Source of the DNA: Prosopocoilus inquinatus
Lineage: Eukaryota; Arthropoda; Insecta; Coleoptera; Lucanidae
Direction: 5' to 3'
DNA length: 64,000 nucleotides
Assembly (NCBI GenBank): GCA_036172665.1
Contig: CM069873.1
Location: 33,594,001-33,658,000 of the forward strand
Every line of letters starts with the position of its first letter. Position 1 is the first letter of the stretch. Positions 36,640 to 50,049 of this stretch are shown in pieces. A program made the translations under genes and the position numbers. The notes under the pieces were generated by a model. That model saw only the letters and a list, made by a program, of their open reading frames with translations. It searched no databases and was not told where the DNA came from.

Positions 36640-39470
36640 CAGAAGCTGGAAATAGTTTTAAATGAAACAACACGCATTAGCGTTGTTCCTGTGATGTATC
36701 TAATCGTTCCTTACTCATCTATCATGTTATTTGGCGTTTCGATGGACTCCAGTAACTTTGATGTGAGATACGAAGTTCTCGGATGCAGCTGAAGCTGGAA
36801 ATAGTTTTAAACGAAACAACACGCATTAGCGTTGTTCCTTTGATGTATCTAATCGATCCTTACTCATCTAACACGTTATTTGACGTTTAGATGGACTCCA
36901 GTAACTCTGATGTGAGATACAAAATTTTCGGACGCAGCAGAAGCTGGAAATAGTTTTAAATGAAACAACACGCATTAGCGTTGTTCCTGTGATGTATCTA
37001 ATCGATCCTTACATATCTATCATGTTATTTGACGTTTGGATGGACTCCAGTAACCCTGATGTGAGAAACGATGTTCTCGGACGCAGCAGAAGCTGGAAAT
37101 AGTTTTAAATGAAACAACACGCATTAGCGTTGTTCCTGTGATGTATCTAATCGATCCTTATTTATCTATCATGTTATTTGACGTTTCGATGGACTCTAGT
37201 ATCTCTGATGTGAGATACGAAGTTCTTGGGCGCAGCAGAAGCTGGAAATAGTTTTAAACGAAACAACACGCATTAGCGTTGTTCCTGTGATGTATCTAAT
37301 CGATCCTTACTCATCTATCACGTTATTTGACGTTTAGATGGACTCCAGTAACTCTGATGTGAGATACAAAGTTTTCGGACGCAGCAGAAGCTGGAAATAG
37401 ATTTAAATGAAACAACACGCATTAGCGTTGTTCCTGTGATGTATCTAATCGATCCTTACTCATCTATCATGTTATTTGACGTTTGGATGCACTCCGGTAA
37501 CTCTGATGTGAGATACGAAGTTCTCGGGCGCAGCTGAAGCTAGAAATAGTTTTAAACGAAACAACACGCATTAGCGTTGTTCCTGTGACGTATTTAATCG
37601 ATCCTTACTCATCTATCATGTTATTTGACGTTTGAATGGACCCCAGTAACTCTGATGTGAGATACAATGTTCTCGGACGCAGCAGAAGCTGGAAATAGTT
37701 TTGAACGAAACAACACGTATTAGCGTTGTTCCTGTGATGTATCTAATCGATCCTTAATCATCTATCATGTTATTTGACGTTTGGATGGACTCCAGTAACT
37801 CTGATGTGAGATACAAAGTTTTCGGACGCAGCAGAAGCTGGAAATAGTTTTAAACGAAACAACACGCATTAGCGTTGTTCCTGTGATGTATCTAATCGAT
37901 CCTTAATCATCTATCATGTTATTTGACGTTTGGATGGACTCCAGTAACTCTGATGTGAGATACAATGTTCTCGGACGCAGCAGAAGCTGGAAATAGTTTT
38001 GAACGAAACAACACGTACTAGCGTTATTCCTGTGATGTATCTAATCGATCCTTAATCATCTATCATGTCATTTGACGTTTGGATGGACTCCAGTAACTCT
38101 GATGTGAGATACAAAGTTTTCGGACGCAGCAGAAGCTGGAAATAGTTTTAAACGAAACAACACGCATTAGCGTTGTTCCTGTGATGTATCTAATCGATCC
38201 TTAATCATCTATCATGTTATTTGACGTTTGGATGGACTCCAGTAACTCTGATGTGAGATACAATGTTCTCGGACGCAGCAGAAGCTGGAAATAGTTTTGA
38301 ACGAAACAACACGTACTAGCGTTATTCCTGTGATGTATCTATTCGATCCTTAATCATCTATCATGTTATTTGACGTTTGGATGGACTCCAGTAACTTTGA
38401 TGTGAGTTACGAAGTTCTCGGACGCAGCTGAAGCTGGAAATAGTTTTAAACGAAACAACACGCATTAGCGTTGTTCCTGTGCTGTATCTAATCGATCCTT
38501 ACTTATCTATCATGTTATTTGACGTTTGGATGGACTCCAGTAACCCTAATGTGAGAAACGAAGTTCTCGGACGCAGCAGGAGCTGGAAATAGTTTTAAAT
38601 GAAACAACACGCATTAGCGTTGTTCCTGTGATGTATCTAATCGATCCTTATTTATCTATCATGTTATTTGAGGTTTCGATGGACTCTAGTAACTCTGATG
38701 TGAGATACGAAGTTCTTGGGCGCAGCAGAAGCTGGAAATAGTTTTAAACGAAGCAACACGCATTAGCGTTGTTCCTGTGATGTATCTAATCGATCCTTAC
38801 TCATCTATCACGTTATTTGACGTTTAGATGGACTCCAGTAACTCTGATGTGAGATACAAAGTTTTCGGACGCAGCAGAAGCTGGAAATAGTTTTAAATGA
38901 AACAACACGCATTAGCGTTGTTCCTGTGATGTATCTAATCGTTCCTTACTCATCTATCATGTTATTTGGCGTTTCGATGGACTCCAGTAACTTTGATGTG
39001 AGACACGAAGTTCTCGGATGCAGCTGAAGCTGGAAATAGTTTTGAACGAAACAACACGTACTAGCGTTGTTCCTGTGATGTATCTAATCGATCCTTATTT
39101 ATCTATCATGTTATTTGACGTTTCGATGGACTCTAGTATCTCTGATGTGAGATACGAAGTTCTTGGGCGCAGCAGAAGCTGGAAATAGTTTTAAACGAAA
39201 CAACACGCATTAGCGTTGTTCCTGTGATGTATCTAATCGATCCTTACTCATCTATCACGTTATTTGACGTTTAGATGGACTCCAGTATCTCTGATGTGAG
39301 ATACAAAATTTTCGGACGCAGCAGAAGCTGGAAATAGTTTTAAATGAAACAACACGCATTAGCGTTGTTCCTGTGATGTATCTAATCGATCCTTACTTAT
39401 CTATCATGTTATTTGACGTTTGGATGGACTCCAGTAACCCTGATGTGAGAAACGATGTTCTCGGACGCAG
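36640..39470. repeat. Block E, copy 3 (19 monomers, two-monomer gain)
   Basis: This copy is 2831 bp and repeats the order of copy 2. Around 37.8-38.1 kb the offset between the two rises from 2533 to 2831, so exactly two monomers (298 bp) are additional here. The gain passes through a hybrid monomer at 37981-38129 that joins the cgtactagcgttatt subtype to the one carrying catgtcattt. Confidence 0.85.
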
Positions 39471-42400
39471 CAGAAGCTGGAAATAGTTTTAAATGAAACA
39501 ACACGCATTAGCGTTGTTCCTGTGATGTATCTAATCGTTCCTTACTCATCTATCATGTTATTTGGCGTTTCGATGGACTCCAGTAACTTTGATGTGAGAT
39601 ACGAAGTTCTCGGATGCAGCTGAAGCTGGAAATAGTTTTAAACGAAACAACACGCATTAGCGTTGTTCCTTTGATGTATCTAATCGATCCTTACTCATCT
39701 AACACGTTATTTGACGTTTAGATGGACTCCAGTAACTCTGATGTGAGATACAAAATTTTCGGACGCAGCAGAAGCTGGAAATAGTTTTAAATGAAACAAC
39801 ACGCATTAGCGTTGTTCCTGTGATGTATCTAATCGATCCTTACATATCTATCATGTTATTTGACGTTTGGATGGACTCCAGTAACCCTGATGTGAGAAAC
39901 GATGTTCTCGGACGCAGCAGAAGCTGGAAATAGTTTTAAATGAAACAACACGCATTAGCGTTGTTCCTGTGATGTATCTAATCGATCCTTATTTATCTAT
40001 CATGTTATTTGACGTTTCGATGGACTCTAGTATCTCTGATGTGAGATACGAAGTTCTTGGGCGCAGCAGAAGCTGGAAATAGTTTTAAACGAAACAACAC
40101 GCATTAGCGTTGTTCCTGTGATGTATCTAATCGATCCTTACTCATCTATCACGTTATTTGACGTTTAGATGGACTCCAGTAACTCTGATGTGAGATACAA
40201 AGTTTTCGGACGCAGCAGAAGCTGGAAATAGATTTAAATGAAACAACACGCATTAGCGTTGTTCCTGTGATGTATCTAATCGATCCTTACTCATCTATCA
40301 TGTTATTTGACGTTTGGATGCACTCCGGTAACTCTGATGTGAGATACGAAGTTCTCGGGCGCAGCTGAAGCTAGAAATAGTTTTAAACGAAACAACACGC
40401 ATTAGCGTTGTTCCTGTGACGTATTTAATCGATCCTTACTCATCTATCATGTTATTTGACGTTTGAATGGACCCCAGTAACTCTGATGTGAGATACAATG
40501 TTCTCGGACGCAGCAGAAGCTGGAAATAGTTTTGAACGAAACAACACGTATTAGCGTTGTTCCTGTGATGTATCTAATCGATCCTTAATCATCTATCATG
40601 TTATTTGACGTTTGGATGGACTCCAGTAACTCTGATGTGAGATACAAAGTTTTCGGACGCAGCAGAAGCTGGAAATAGTTTTAAACGAAACAACACGCAT
40701 TAGCGTTGTTCCTGTGATGTATCTAATCGATCCTTAATCATCTATCATGTTATTTGACGTTTGGATGGACTCCAGTAACTCTGATGTGAGATACAATGTT
40801 CTCGGACGCAGCAGAAGCTGGAAATAGTTTTGAACGAAACAACACGTACTAGCGTTATTCCTGTGATGTATCTATTCGATCCTTAATCATCTATCATGTT
40901 ATTTGACGTTTGGATGGACTCCAGTAACTTTGATGTGAGATACGAAGTTCTCGGACGCAGCTGAAGCTGGAAATAGTTTTAAACGAAACAACACGCATTA
41001 GCGTTGTTCCTGTGCTGTATCTAATCGATCCTTACTTATCTATCATGTTATTTGACGTTTGGATGGACTCCAGTAACCCTAATGTGAGAAACGAAGTTCT
41101 CGGACGCAGCAGGAGCTGGAAATAGTTTTAAATGAAACAACACGCATTAGCGTTGTTCCTGTGATGTATCTAATCGATCCTTATTTATCTATCATGTTAT
41201 TTGAGGTTTCGATGGACTCTAGTAACTCTGATGTGAGATACGAAGTTCTTGGGCGCAGCAGAAGCTGGAAATAGTTTTAAACGAAGCAACACGCATTAGC
41301 GTTGTTCCTGTGATGTATCTAATCGATCCTTACTCATCTATCACGTTATTTGACGTTTAGATGGACTCCAGTAACTCTGATGTGAGATACAAAGTTTTCG
41401 GACGCAGCAGAAGCTGGAAATAGTTTTAAATGAAACAACACGCATTAGCGTTGTTCCTGTGATGTATCTAATCGTTCCTTACTCATCTATCATGTTATTT
41501 GGCGTTTCGATGGACTCTAGTAACTTTGATGTGAGACACGAAGTTCTCGGATGCAGCTGAAGCTGGAAATAGTTTTGAACGAAACAACACGTACTAGCGT
41601 TGTTCCTGTGATGTATCTAATCGATCCTTATTTATCTATCATGTTATTTGACGTTTCGATGGACTCTAGTATCTCTGATGTGAGATACGAAGTTCTTGGG
41701 CGCAGCAGAAGCTGGAAATAGTTTTAAACGAAACAACACGCATTAGCGTTGTTCCTGTGATGTATCTAATCGATCCTTACTCATCTATCACGTTATTTGA
41801 CGTTTAGATGGACTCCAGTATCTCTGATGTGAGATACAAAATTTTCGGACGCAGCAGAAGCTGGAAATAGTTTTAAATGAAACAACACGCATTAGCGTTG
41901 TTCCTGTGATGTATCTAATCGATCCTTACTTATCTATCATGTTATTTGACGTTTGGATGGACTCCAGTAACCCTGATGTGAGAAACGATGTTCTCGGACG
42001 CAGCAGAAGCTGGAAATAGTTTTAAATGAAACAACACGCATTAGCGTTGTTCCTGTGATGTATCTAATCGATCCTTATTTATCTATCATGTTATTTGACG
42101 TTTCGATGGACTCTAGTAACTCTGATGTGAGATACGAAGTTCTTGGGCGCAGCAGAAGCTGGAAATAGTTTTAAACGAAACAACACGCATTAGCGTTGTT
42201 CCTGTGATGTATCTAATCGATCCTTACTCATCTATCACGTTATTTGACGTTTAGATGGACTCCAGTAACTCTGATGTGAGATACAAAGTTTTCGGACGCA
42301 GCAGAAGCTGGAAATAGTTTTAAATGAAACAACACGCATTAGCGTTGTTCCTGTGATGTATCTAATCGATCCTTACTCATCTATCATGTTATTTGACGTT

Positions 42401-44291
42401 TGGATGCACTCCGGTAACTCTGATGTGAGATACGAAGTTCTCGGGCGCAGCTGAAGCTAGAAATAGTTTTAAACGAAACAACACGCATTAGCGTTGTTCC
42501 TGTGACGTATTTAATCGATCCTTACTCATCTATCATGTTATTTGACGTTTGAATGGACCCCAGTAACTCTGATGTGAGATACAATGTTCTCGGACGCAGC
42601 AGAAGCTGGAAATAGTTTTGAACGAAACAACACGTACTAGCGTTATTCCTGTGATGTATCTATTCGATCCTTAATCATCTATCATGTTATTTGACGTTTG
42701 GATGGACTCCAGTAACTTTGATGTGAGATACGAAGTTCTCGGACGCAGCTGAAGCTGGAAATAGTTTTAAACGAAACAACACGCATTAGCGTTGTTCCTG
42801 TGCTGTATCTAATCGATCCTTACTTATCTATCATGTTATTTGACGTTTGGATGGACTCCAGTAACCCTAATGTGAGAAACGAAGTTCTCGGACGCAGCAG
42901 GAGCTGGAAATAGTTTTAAATGAAACAACACGCATTAGCGTTGTTCCTGTGATGTATCTAATCGATTCTTATTTATCTATCATGTTATTTGAGGTTTCGA
43001 TGGACTCTAGTAACTCTGATGTGAGATACGAAGTTCTTGGGCGCAGCAGAAGCTGGAAATAGTTTTAAACGAAGCAACACGCATTAGCGTTGTTCCTGTG
43101 ATGTATCTAATCGATCCTTACTCATCTATCACGTTATTTGACGTTTAGATGGACTCCAGTAACTCTGATGTGAGATACAAAGTTTTCGGACGCAGCAGAA
43201 GCTGGAAATAGTTTTAAATGAAACAACACGCATTAGCGTTGTTCCTGTGATGTATCTAATCGTTCCTTACTCATCTATCATGTTATTTTGCGTTTCGATG
43301 GACTCCAGTAACTTTGATGTGAGACACGAAGTTCTCGGATGCAGCTGAAGCTGGAAATAGTTTTGAACGAAACAACACGTACTAGCGTTGTTCCTGTGAT
43401 GTATCTAATCGATCCTTATTTATCTATCATGTTATTTGACGTTTCGATGGACTCTAGTATCTCTGATGTGAGATACGAAGTTCTTGGGCGCAGCAGAAGC
43501 TGGAAATAGTTTTAAACGATACAACACGCATTAGCGTTGTTCCTGTGATGTATCTAATCGATCCTTACTCATCTATCACTTTATTTGACGTTTAGATGGA
43601 CTCCAGTTTCTCTGATGTGAGATACAAAATTTTCGGACGCAGCAGAAGCTGGAAATAGTTTTAAATGAAACAACACGCATTAGCGTTGTTCCTGTGATGT
43701 ATCTAATCGATCCTTACTTATCTATCATGTTATTTGACGTTTGGATGGACTCCAGTAACCCTGATGTGAGAAACGATGTTCTCGGACGCAGCAGAAGCTG
43801 GAAATAGTTTTAAATGAAACAACACGCATTAGCGTTGTTCCTGTGATGTATCTAATCGATCCTTATTTATCTATCATGTTATTTGACGTTTCGATGGACT
43901 CTAGTAACTCTGATGTGAGATACGAAGTTCTTGGGCGCAGCAGAAGCTGGAAATAGTTTTAAACGAAACAACACGCATTAGCGTTGTTCCTGTGATGTAT
44001 CTAATCGATCCTTACTCATCTATCACGTTATTTGACGTTTAGATGGACTCCAGTAACTCTGATGTGAGATACAAAGTTTTCGGACGCAGCAGAAGCTGGA
44101 AATAGTTTTAAATGAAACAACACGCATTAGCGTTGTTCCTGTGATGTATCTAATCGATCCTTACTCATCTATCATGTTATTTGACGTTTGGATGCACTCC
44201 GGTAACTCTGATGTGAGATGCGAAGTTCTCGGGCGCAGCTGAAGCTAGAAATAGTTTTAAACGAAACAACACGCATTAGCGTTGTTCCTGT
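39471..44291. repeat. Block E, copy 4 (long copy, mirrors copy 1)
   Basis: It matches 29340-34160 at an offset of 10,131 bp, including the long 3' part that copies 2 and 3 lack. Small differences include ggactctag at about 41514, cgattctta at about 42965 and tatcactttat at about 43578, so it has begun to diverge from copy 1. Beyond about 44291 the two differ in subtype order. Confidence 0.85.
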
Positions 44292-44429
44292 GACGTATTT
44301 AATCGATCCTTACTCATCTATCATGTTATTTGACGTTTGAATGGACCCCAGTAACTCTGATGTGAGATACAATGTTCTCGGACGCAGCAGAAGCTGGAAA
44401 AAGTTTTGAACGAAACAACACGTATTAGC

Positions 44430-46044
44430 GTTGTTCCTGTGATGTATCTAATCGATCCTTAATCATCTATCATGTTATTTGACGTTTGGATGGACTCCAG
44501 TAACTCTGATGTGAGATACAATGTTCTCGGACGCAGCAGAAGCTGGAAATAGTTTTGAACGAAACAACACGTACTAGCGTTATTCCTGTGATGTATCTAT
44601 TCGATCCTTAATCATCTATCATGTTATTTGACGTTTGGATGGACTCCAGTAACTTTGATGTGAGATACGAAGTTCTCGGACGCAGCTGAAGCTGGAAATA
44701 GTTTTAAATGAAACAACACGCATTAGCGTTGTTCCTGTGCTGTATCTAATCGATCCTTACTCATCTATCATGTTATTTGACGTTTCGATGGACTCCAGTA
44801 ACTCTAATGTGAGATACGAAATTTTCGGACGCAGCAGAAGCTGGAAATAGTTTTAAACGAAACAACACGCATTAGCGTTGTTCCTGTGATGTATCTAATC
44901 GATCCTTACTCATCTATCATGTTATTTGGCGTTTCGATGGACTCCAGTAACTTTGATGTGAGATACGAAGTTCTCGATCGCAGCTGAAGCTAGAAATAGT
45001 TTTAAACGAAACAACACGCATTAGCGTTGTTCCTGTGATGTATCTAATCGATCCTTACTCATCTATCATGTTATTTGACGTTTGAATGGACTCCAGTAAC
45101 TCTAATGTGAGATACAATGTTCTCGGACGCAGCAGAAGCTGGAAATAGTTTTGAACGAAACAACACGTATTAGCGTTGTTCCTGTGATGTATCTAATCGA
45201 TCCTTACTCATCTATCATGTTATTTGACGTTTGGATGCACTCCGGTAACTTTGATGTGAGATACGAAGTTCTCGGGCGCAGCTGAAGTTAGAAATAGTTT
45301 TAAACGAAACAACACGCATTAGCGTTGTTCCTGTGACGTATCTAATCGATCCTTACTCATCTATCATGTTATTTGACGTTTGAATGGACTCCAGTAACTC
45401 TGATGTGAGATACAATGTTCTCGGACGCAGCAGAAGCTGGAAATAGTTTTGAACGAAACAACACGTACTAGCGTTGTTCCTGTGATGTATCTAATCGATC
45501 CTTAATCATCTATCATGTTGTTTGACGTTTGGATGGACTCCAGTAACTTTGATGTGAGATACGAAGTTCTCGGACGCAGCTGAAGCTAGAAATAGTTTTA
45601 AACGAAACAACACGCATTAGCGTTGTTCCTGTGCTGTATCTAATCGATCCTTACTATTCTATCATGTTATTTGACGTTTGGATGGACTCCAGTAACCCTG
45701 ATGTGAGAAACGAAGTTCTCGGACGCAGCAGAAGCTGGAAATAGTTTTAAATGAAACAACACGCATTAGCGTTGTTCCTGTGATGTATCTAATCGATCCT
45801 TATTTATCTATCATGTTATTTGACGTTTCGATGGACTCTAGTAACTCTGATGTGAGATACGAAGTTCTTGGGCGCAGCAGAAGCTGGAAATAGTTTTAAA
45901 CGAAGCAACACGCATTAGCGTTGTTCCTGTGATGTATCTAATCGATCCTTACTCATCTATCACGTTATTTGACGTTTAGATGGACTCCAGTAACTCTGAT
46001 GCGAGATACAAAGTTTTCGGACGCAGCAGAAGCTGGAAATAGTT
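44430..46044. repeat. Block F, left copy
   Basis: This stretch matches 47410-49173, first at an offset of 2980 bp (20 monomers; actctaatg at 44801 and 47781) and, after about 45208, at 3129 bp (21 monomers; catgttgtttg at 45520 and 48649). One monomer is missing here relative to the right copy, at the point where cttatctactatg is replaced by ctcatctatcatg. Copy-specific marks are ctcgatcgcag near 44977 and ttactattctatc near 45651. The subtype order also resembles 20.4-22.0 kb and 26.7-28.3 kb. Confidence 0.82.
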
Positions 46045-47409
46045 TTAAATGAAACAACACGCATTAGCGTTGTTCCTGTGATGTATCTAATCGTTCCTTA
46101 CTCATCCATCATGTTATTTGGCGTTTCGATGGACTCCAGTAACTTTGATGTGAGACACGAAGTTCTCGGATGCAGCTGAAGCTGGAAATAGTTTTGAACG
46201 AAACAACACGTACTAGCGTTGTTCCTGTGATGTATCTAATCGATCCTTATTTATCTATCATGTTATTTGACGTTTCGATGGACTCTAGTATCTCTGATGT
46301 GAGATACGAAGTTCTTGGGCGCAGCAGAAGCTGGAAATAGTTTTAAACGAAACAACACGCATTAGCGTTGTTCCTGTGATGTATCTAATCGATGCTTACT
46401 CATCTATCACGTTATTTGACGTTTAGATGGACTCCAGTATCTCTGATGTGAGATACAAAATTTTCGGACGCAGCAGAAGCTGGAAATAGTTTTAAATGAA
46501 ACAACACGCATTAGCGTTGTTCCTGTGATGTATCTAATCGATCCTTACTTATCTATCATGTTATTTGACGTTTGGATGGACTCCAGTAACCCTGATGTGA
46601 GAAACGATGTTCTCGGACGCAGCAGAAGCTGGAAATAGTTTTAAATGAAACAACACGCATTAGCGTTGTTCCTGTGATGTATCTAATCGATCCTTATTTA
46701 TCTATCATGTTATTTGACGTTTCGATGGACTCTAGTAACTCTGATGTGAGATACGAAGTTCTTGGGCGCAGCAGAAGCTGGAAATAGTTTTAAACGAAAC
46801 AACACGCATTAGCGTTGTTCCTGTGATGTATCTAATCGATCCTTACTCATCTATCACGTTATTTGACGTTTAGATGGACTCCAGTAACTCTGATGTGAGA
46901 TACAAAGTTTTCGGACGCAGCAGAAGCTGGAAATAGTTTTAAATGAAACAACACGCATTAGCGTTGTTCCTGTGATGTATCTAATCGATCCTTACTCATC
47001 TATCATGTTATTTGACGTTTGGATGCACTCCGGTAACTCTGATGTGAGATACGAAGTTCTCGGGCGCAGCTGAAGCTAGAAATAGTCTTAAACGAAACAA
47101 CACGCATTAGCGTTGTTCCTGTGACGTATTTAATCGATCCTTACTCATCTATCATGTTATTTGACGTTTGAATGGACCCCAGTAACTCTGATGTGAGATA
47201 CAATGTTCTCGGACGCAGCAGAAGCTGGAAATAGTTTTGAACGAAACAACACGTATTAGCGTTGTTCCTGTGATGTATCTAATCGATCCTTAATCATCTA
47301 TCATGTTATTTGACGTTTGGATGGACTCCAGTAACTCTGCAGTGAGATACAAAGTTTTCGGACGCAGCAGAAGCTGGAAATAGTTTTAAACGAAACAACA
47401 CGCATTAGC
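46045..47409. repeat. Block E 3' segment between the block F copies
   Basis: These monomers follow the order of block E's later part. gagacacgaag at 46154 pairs with 41535 at 4619 bp, exactly 31 monomers. Local marks are catccatcatg near 46105, gatgcttac near 46393 and tagtcttaaacg near 47087. There is no gene or foreign sequence here. Confidence 0.75.
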
Positions 47410-49173
47410 GTTGTTCCTGTGATGTATCTAATCGATCCTTAATCATCTATCATGTTATTTGGCGTTTGGATGGACTCCAGTAACTCTGATGTGAGATACA
47501 ATGTTCTCGGACGCAGCAGAAGCTGGAAATAGTTTTGAACGAAACAACACGTACTAGCGTTATTCCTGTGATGTATCTATTCGATCCTTAATCATCTATC
47601 ATGTTATTTGACGTTTGGATGGACTCCAGTAACTTTGATGTGAGATACGAAGTTCTCGGACGCAGCTGAAGCTGGAAATAGTTTTAAATGAAACAACACG
47701 CATTAGCGTTGTTCCTGTGCTGTATCTAATCGATCCTTACTCATCTATCATGTTATTTGACGTTTCGATGGACTCCAGTAACTCTAATGTGAGATACGAA
47801 ATTTTCGGACGCAGCAGAAGCTGGAAATAGTTTTAAACGAAACAACACGCATTAGCGTTGTTCCTGTGATGTATCTAATCGATCCTTACTCATCTATCAT
47901 GTTATTTGGCGTTTCGATGGACTCCAGTAACTTTGATGTGAGATACGAAGTTCTCGGGCGCAGCTGAAGCTAGAAATAGTTTTAAACGAAACAACACGCA
48001 TTAGCGTTGTTCCTGTGATATATCTAATCGATCCTTACTCATCTATCATGTTATTTGACGTTTGAATGGACTCCAGTAACTCTAATGTGAGATACAATGT
48101 TCTCGGACGCAGCAGAAGCTGGAAATAGTTTTGAACGAAACAACACGTATTAGCGTTGTTCCTGTGATGTATCTAATCGATCCTTACTTATCTACTATGT
48201 TATTTGACGTTTCGATGGACTCCAGTAACTCTGATGTGAGATACGAAATTTTCGGACGCAGCAGAAGCTGGAAATAGTTTTAAATGAAACAACACGCATT
48301 AGCGTTGTTCCTGTGATGTATCTAATCGATCCTTACTCATCTATCATGTTATTTGACGTTTGGATGCACTCCGGTAACTTTGATGTGAGATACGAAGTTC
48401 TCGGGCGCAGCTGAAGTTAGAAATAGTTTTAAACGAAACAACACGCATTAGCGTTGTTCCTGTGACGTATCTAATCGATCCTTACTCATCTATCATGTTA
48501 TTTGACGTTTGAATGGACTCCAGTAACTCTGATGTGAGATACAATGTTCTCGGACGCAGCAGAAGCTGGAAATAGTTTTGAACGAAACAACACGTACTAG
48601 CGTTGTTCCTGTGATGTATCTAATCGATCCTTAATCATCTATCATGTTGTTTGACGTTTGGATGGACTCCAGTAACTTTGATGTGAGATACGAAGTTCTC
48701 GGACGCAGCTGAAGCTGGAAATAGTTTTAAACGAAACAACACGCATTAGCGTTGTTCCTGTGCTGTATCTAATCGATCCTTACTTATCTATCATGTTATT
48801 TGACGTTTGGATGGACTCCAGTAACCCTGATGTGAGAAACGAAGTTCTCGGATGCAGCAGAAGCTGGAAATAGTTTTAAATGAAACAACACGCATTAGCG
48901 TTGTTCCTGTGATGTATCTAATCGATCCTTATTTATCTATCATGTTATTTGACGTTTCGATGGACTCTAGTAACTCTGATGTGAGATACGAAGTTCTTGG
49001 GCGCAGCAGAAGCTGGAAATAGTTTTAAACGAAGCAACACGCATTAGCGTTGTTCCTGTGATGTATCTAATCGATCCTTACTCATCTATCACGTTATTTG
49101 ACGTTTAGATGGACTCCAGTAACTCTGATGTGAGATACAAAGTTTTCGGACGCAGCAGAAGCTGGAAATAGTT
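47410..49173. repeat. Block F, right copy
   Basis: This is the partner of 44430-46044, with one more monomer than the left copy (about 48141-48290, carrying cttatctactatg). That monomer also stands in the related stretches near 21.07 and 27.33 kb, so the right copy keeps the older order and the left copy lost it by exchange. A gtgatatatc variant near 48019 is specific to this copy. Confidence 0.82.
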
Positions 49174-50049
49174 TTAAACGAAACAACACGCATTAGCGTT
49201 GTTCCTGTGATGTATCTAATCGATCCTTAATCATCTATCATGTTATTTGACGTTTGGATGGACTCCAGTAACTCTGATGTGAGATACAATGTTCTCGGAC
49301 GCAGCAGAAACTGGAAATAGTTTTGAACGAAACAACACGTACTAGCGTTATTCCTGTGATGTATCTATTCGATCCTTAATCATCTATCATGTTATTTGAC
49401 GTTTGAATGGACTCCAGTAACTCTGATGTGAGATACAATGTTCTCGGACGCAGCAGAAGCTGGAAATAGTTTTGAACGAAACAACACGTATTAGCGTTGT
49501 TCCTGTGACGTATCTAATCGATCCTTACTCATCTATCATGTTATTTGACGTTTGAATGGACTCCAGTAACTCTGATGTGAGATACAATGTTCTCGGACGC
49601 AGCAGAAGCTGGAAATAGTTTTGAACGAAACAACACGTACTAGCGTTGTTCCTGTGATGTATCTAATCGATCCTTAATCATCTATCATGTTATTTGACGT
49701 TTGGATGGACTCCAGTAACTTTGATGTGAGATACGAAGTTCTCGGACGCAGCTGAAGCTGGAAATAGTTTTAAACGAAACAACACGCATTAGCGTTGTTC
49801 CTGTGCTGTATCTAATCGATCCTTACTTATCTATCATGTTATTTGACGTTTGGATGGACTCCAGTAACTCTGATGTGAGATACGAAGTTCTTGGGCGCAG
49901 CAGAAGCTGGAAATAGTTTTAAACGAAGCAACACGCATTAGCGTTGTTCCTGTGATGTATCTAATCGATCCTTACTCATCTATCACGTTATTTGACGTTT
50001 AGATGGACTCCAGTAACTCTGATGTGAGATACAAAGTTTTCGGACGCAG
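49174..50049. repeat. Transition monomers between block F and block E copy 5
   Basis: These monomers follow the order of about 28.5-29.3 kb at an offset one monomer different from the stretch to their right. The offset change falls near 49870, where the gtttggatggactcc start of the accctaatg subtype runs into gatacgaagttcttggg of the next subtype. That makes a hybrid monomer and removes one monomer length. Confidence 0.7.
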
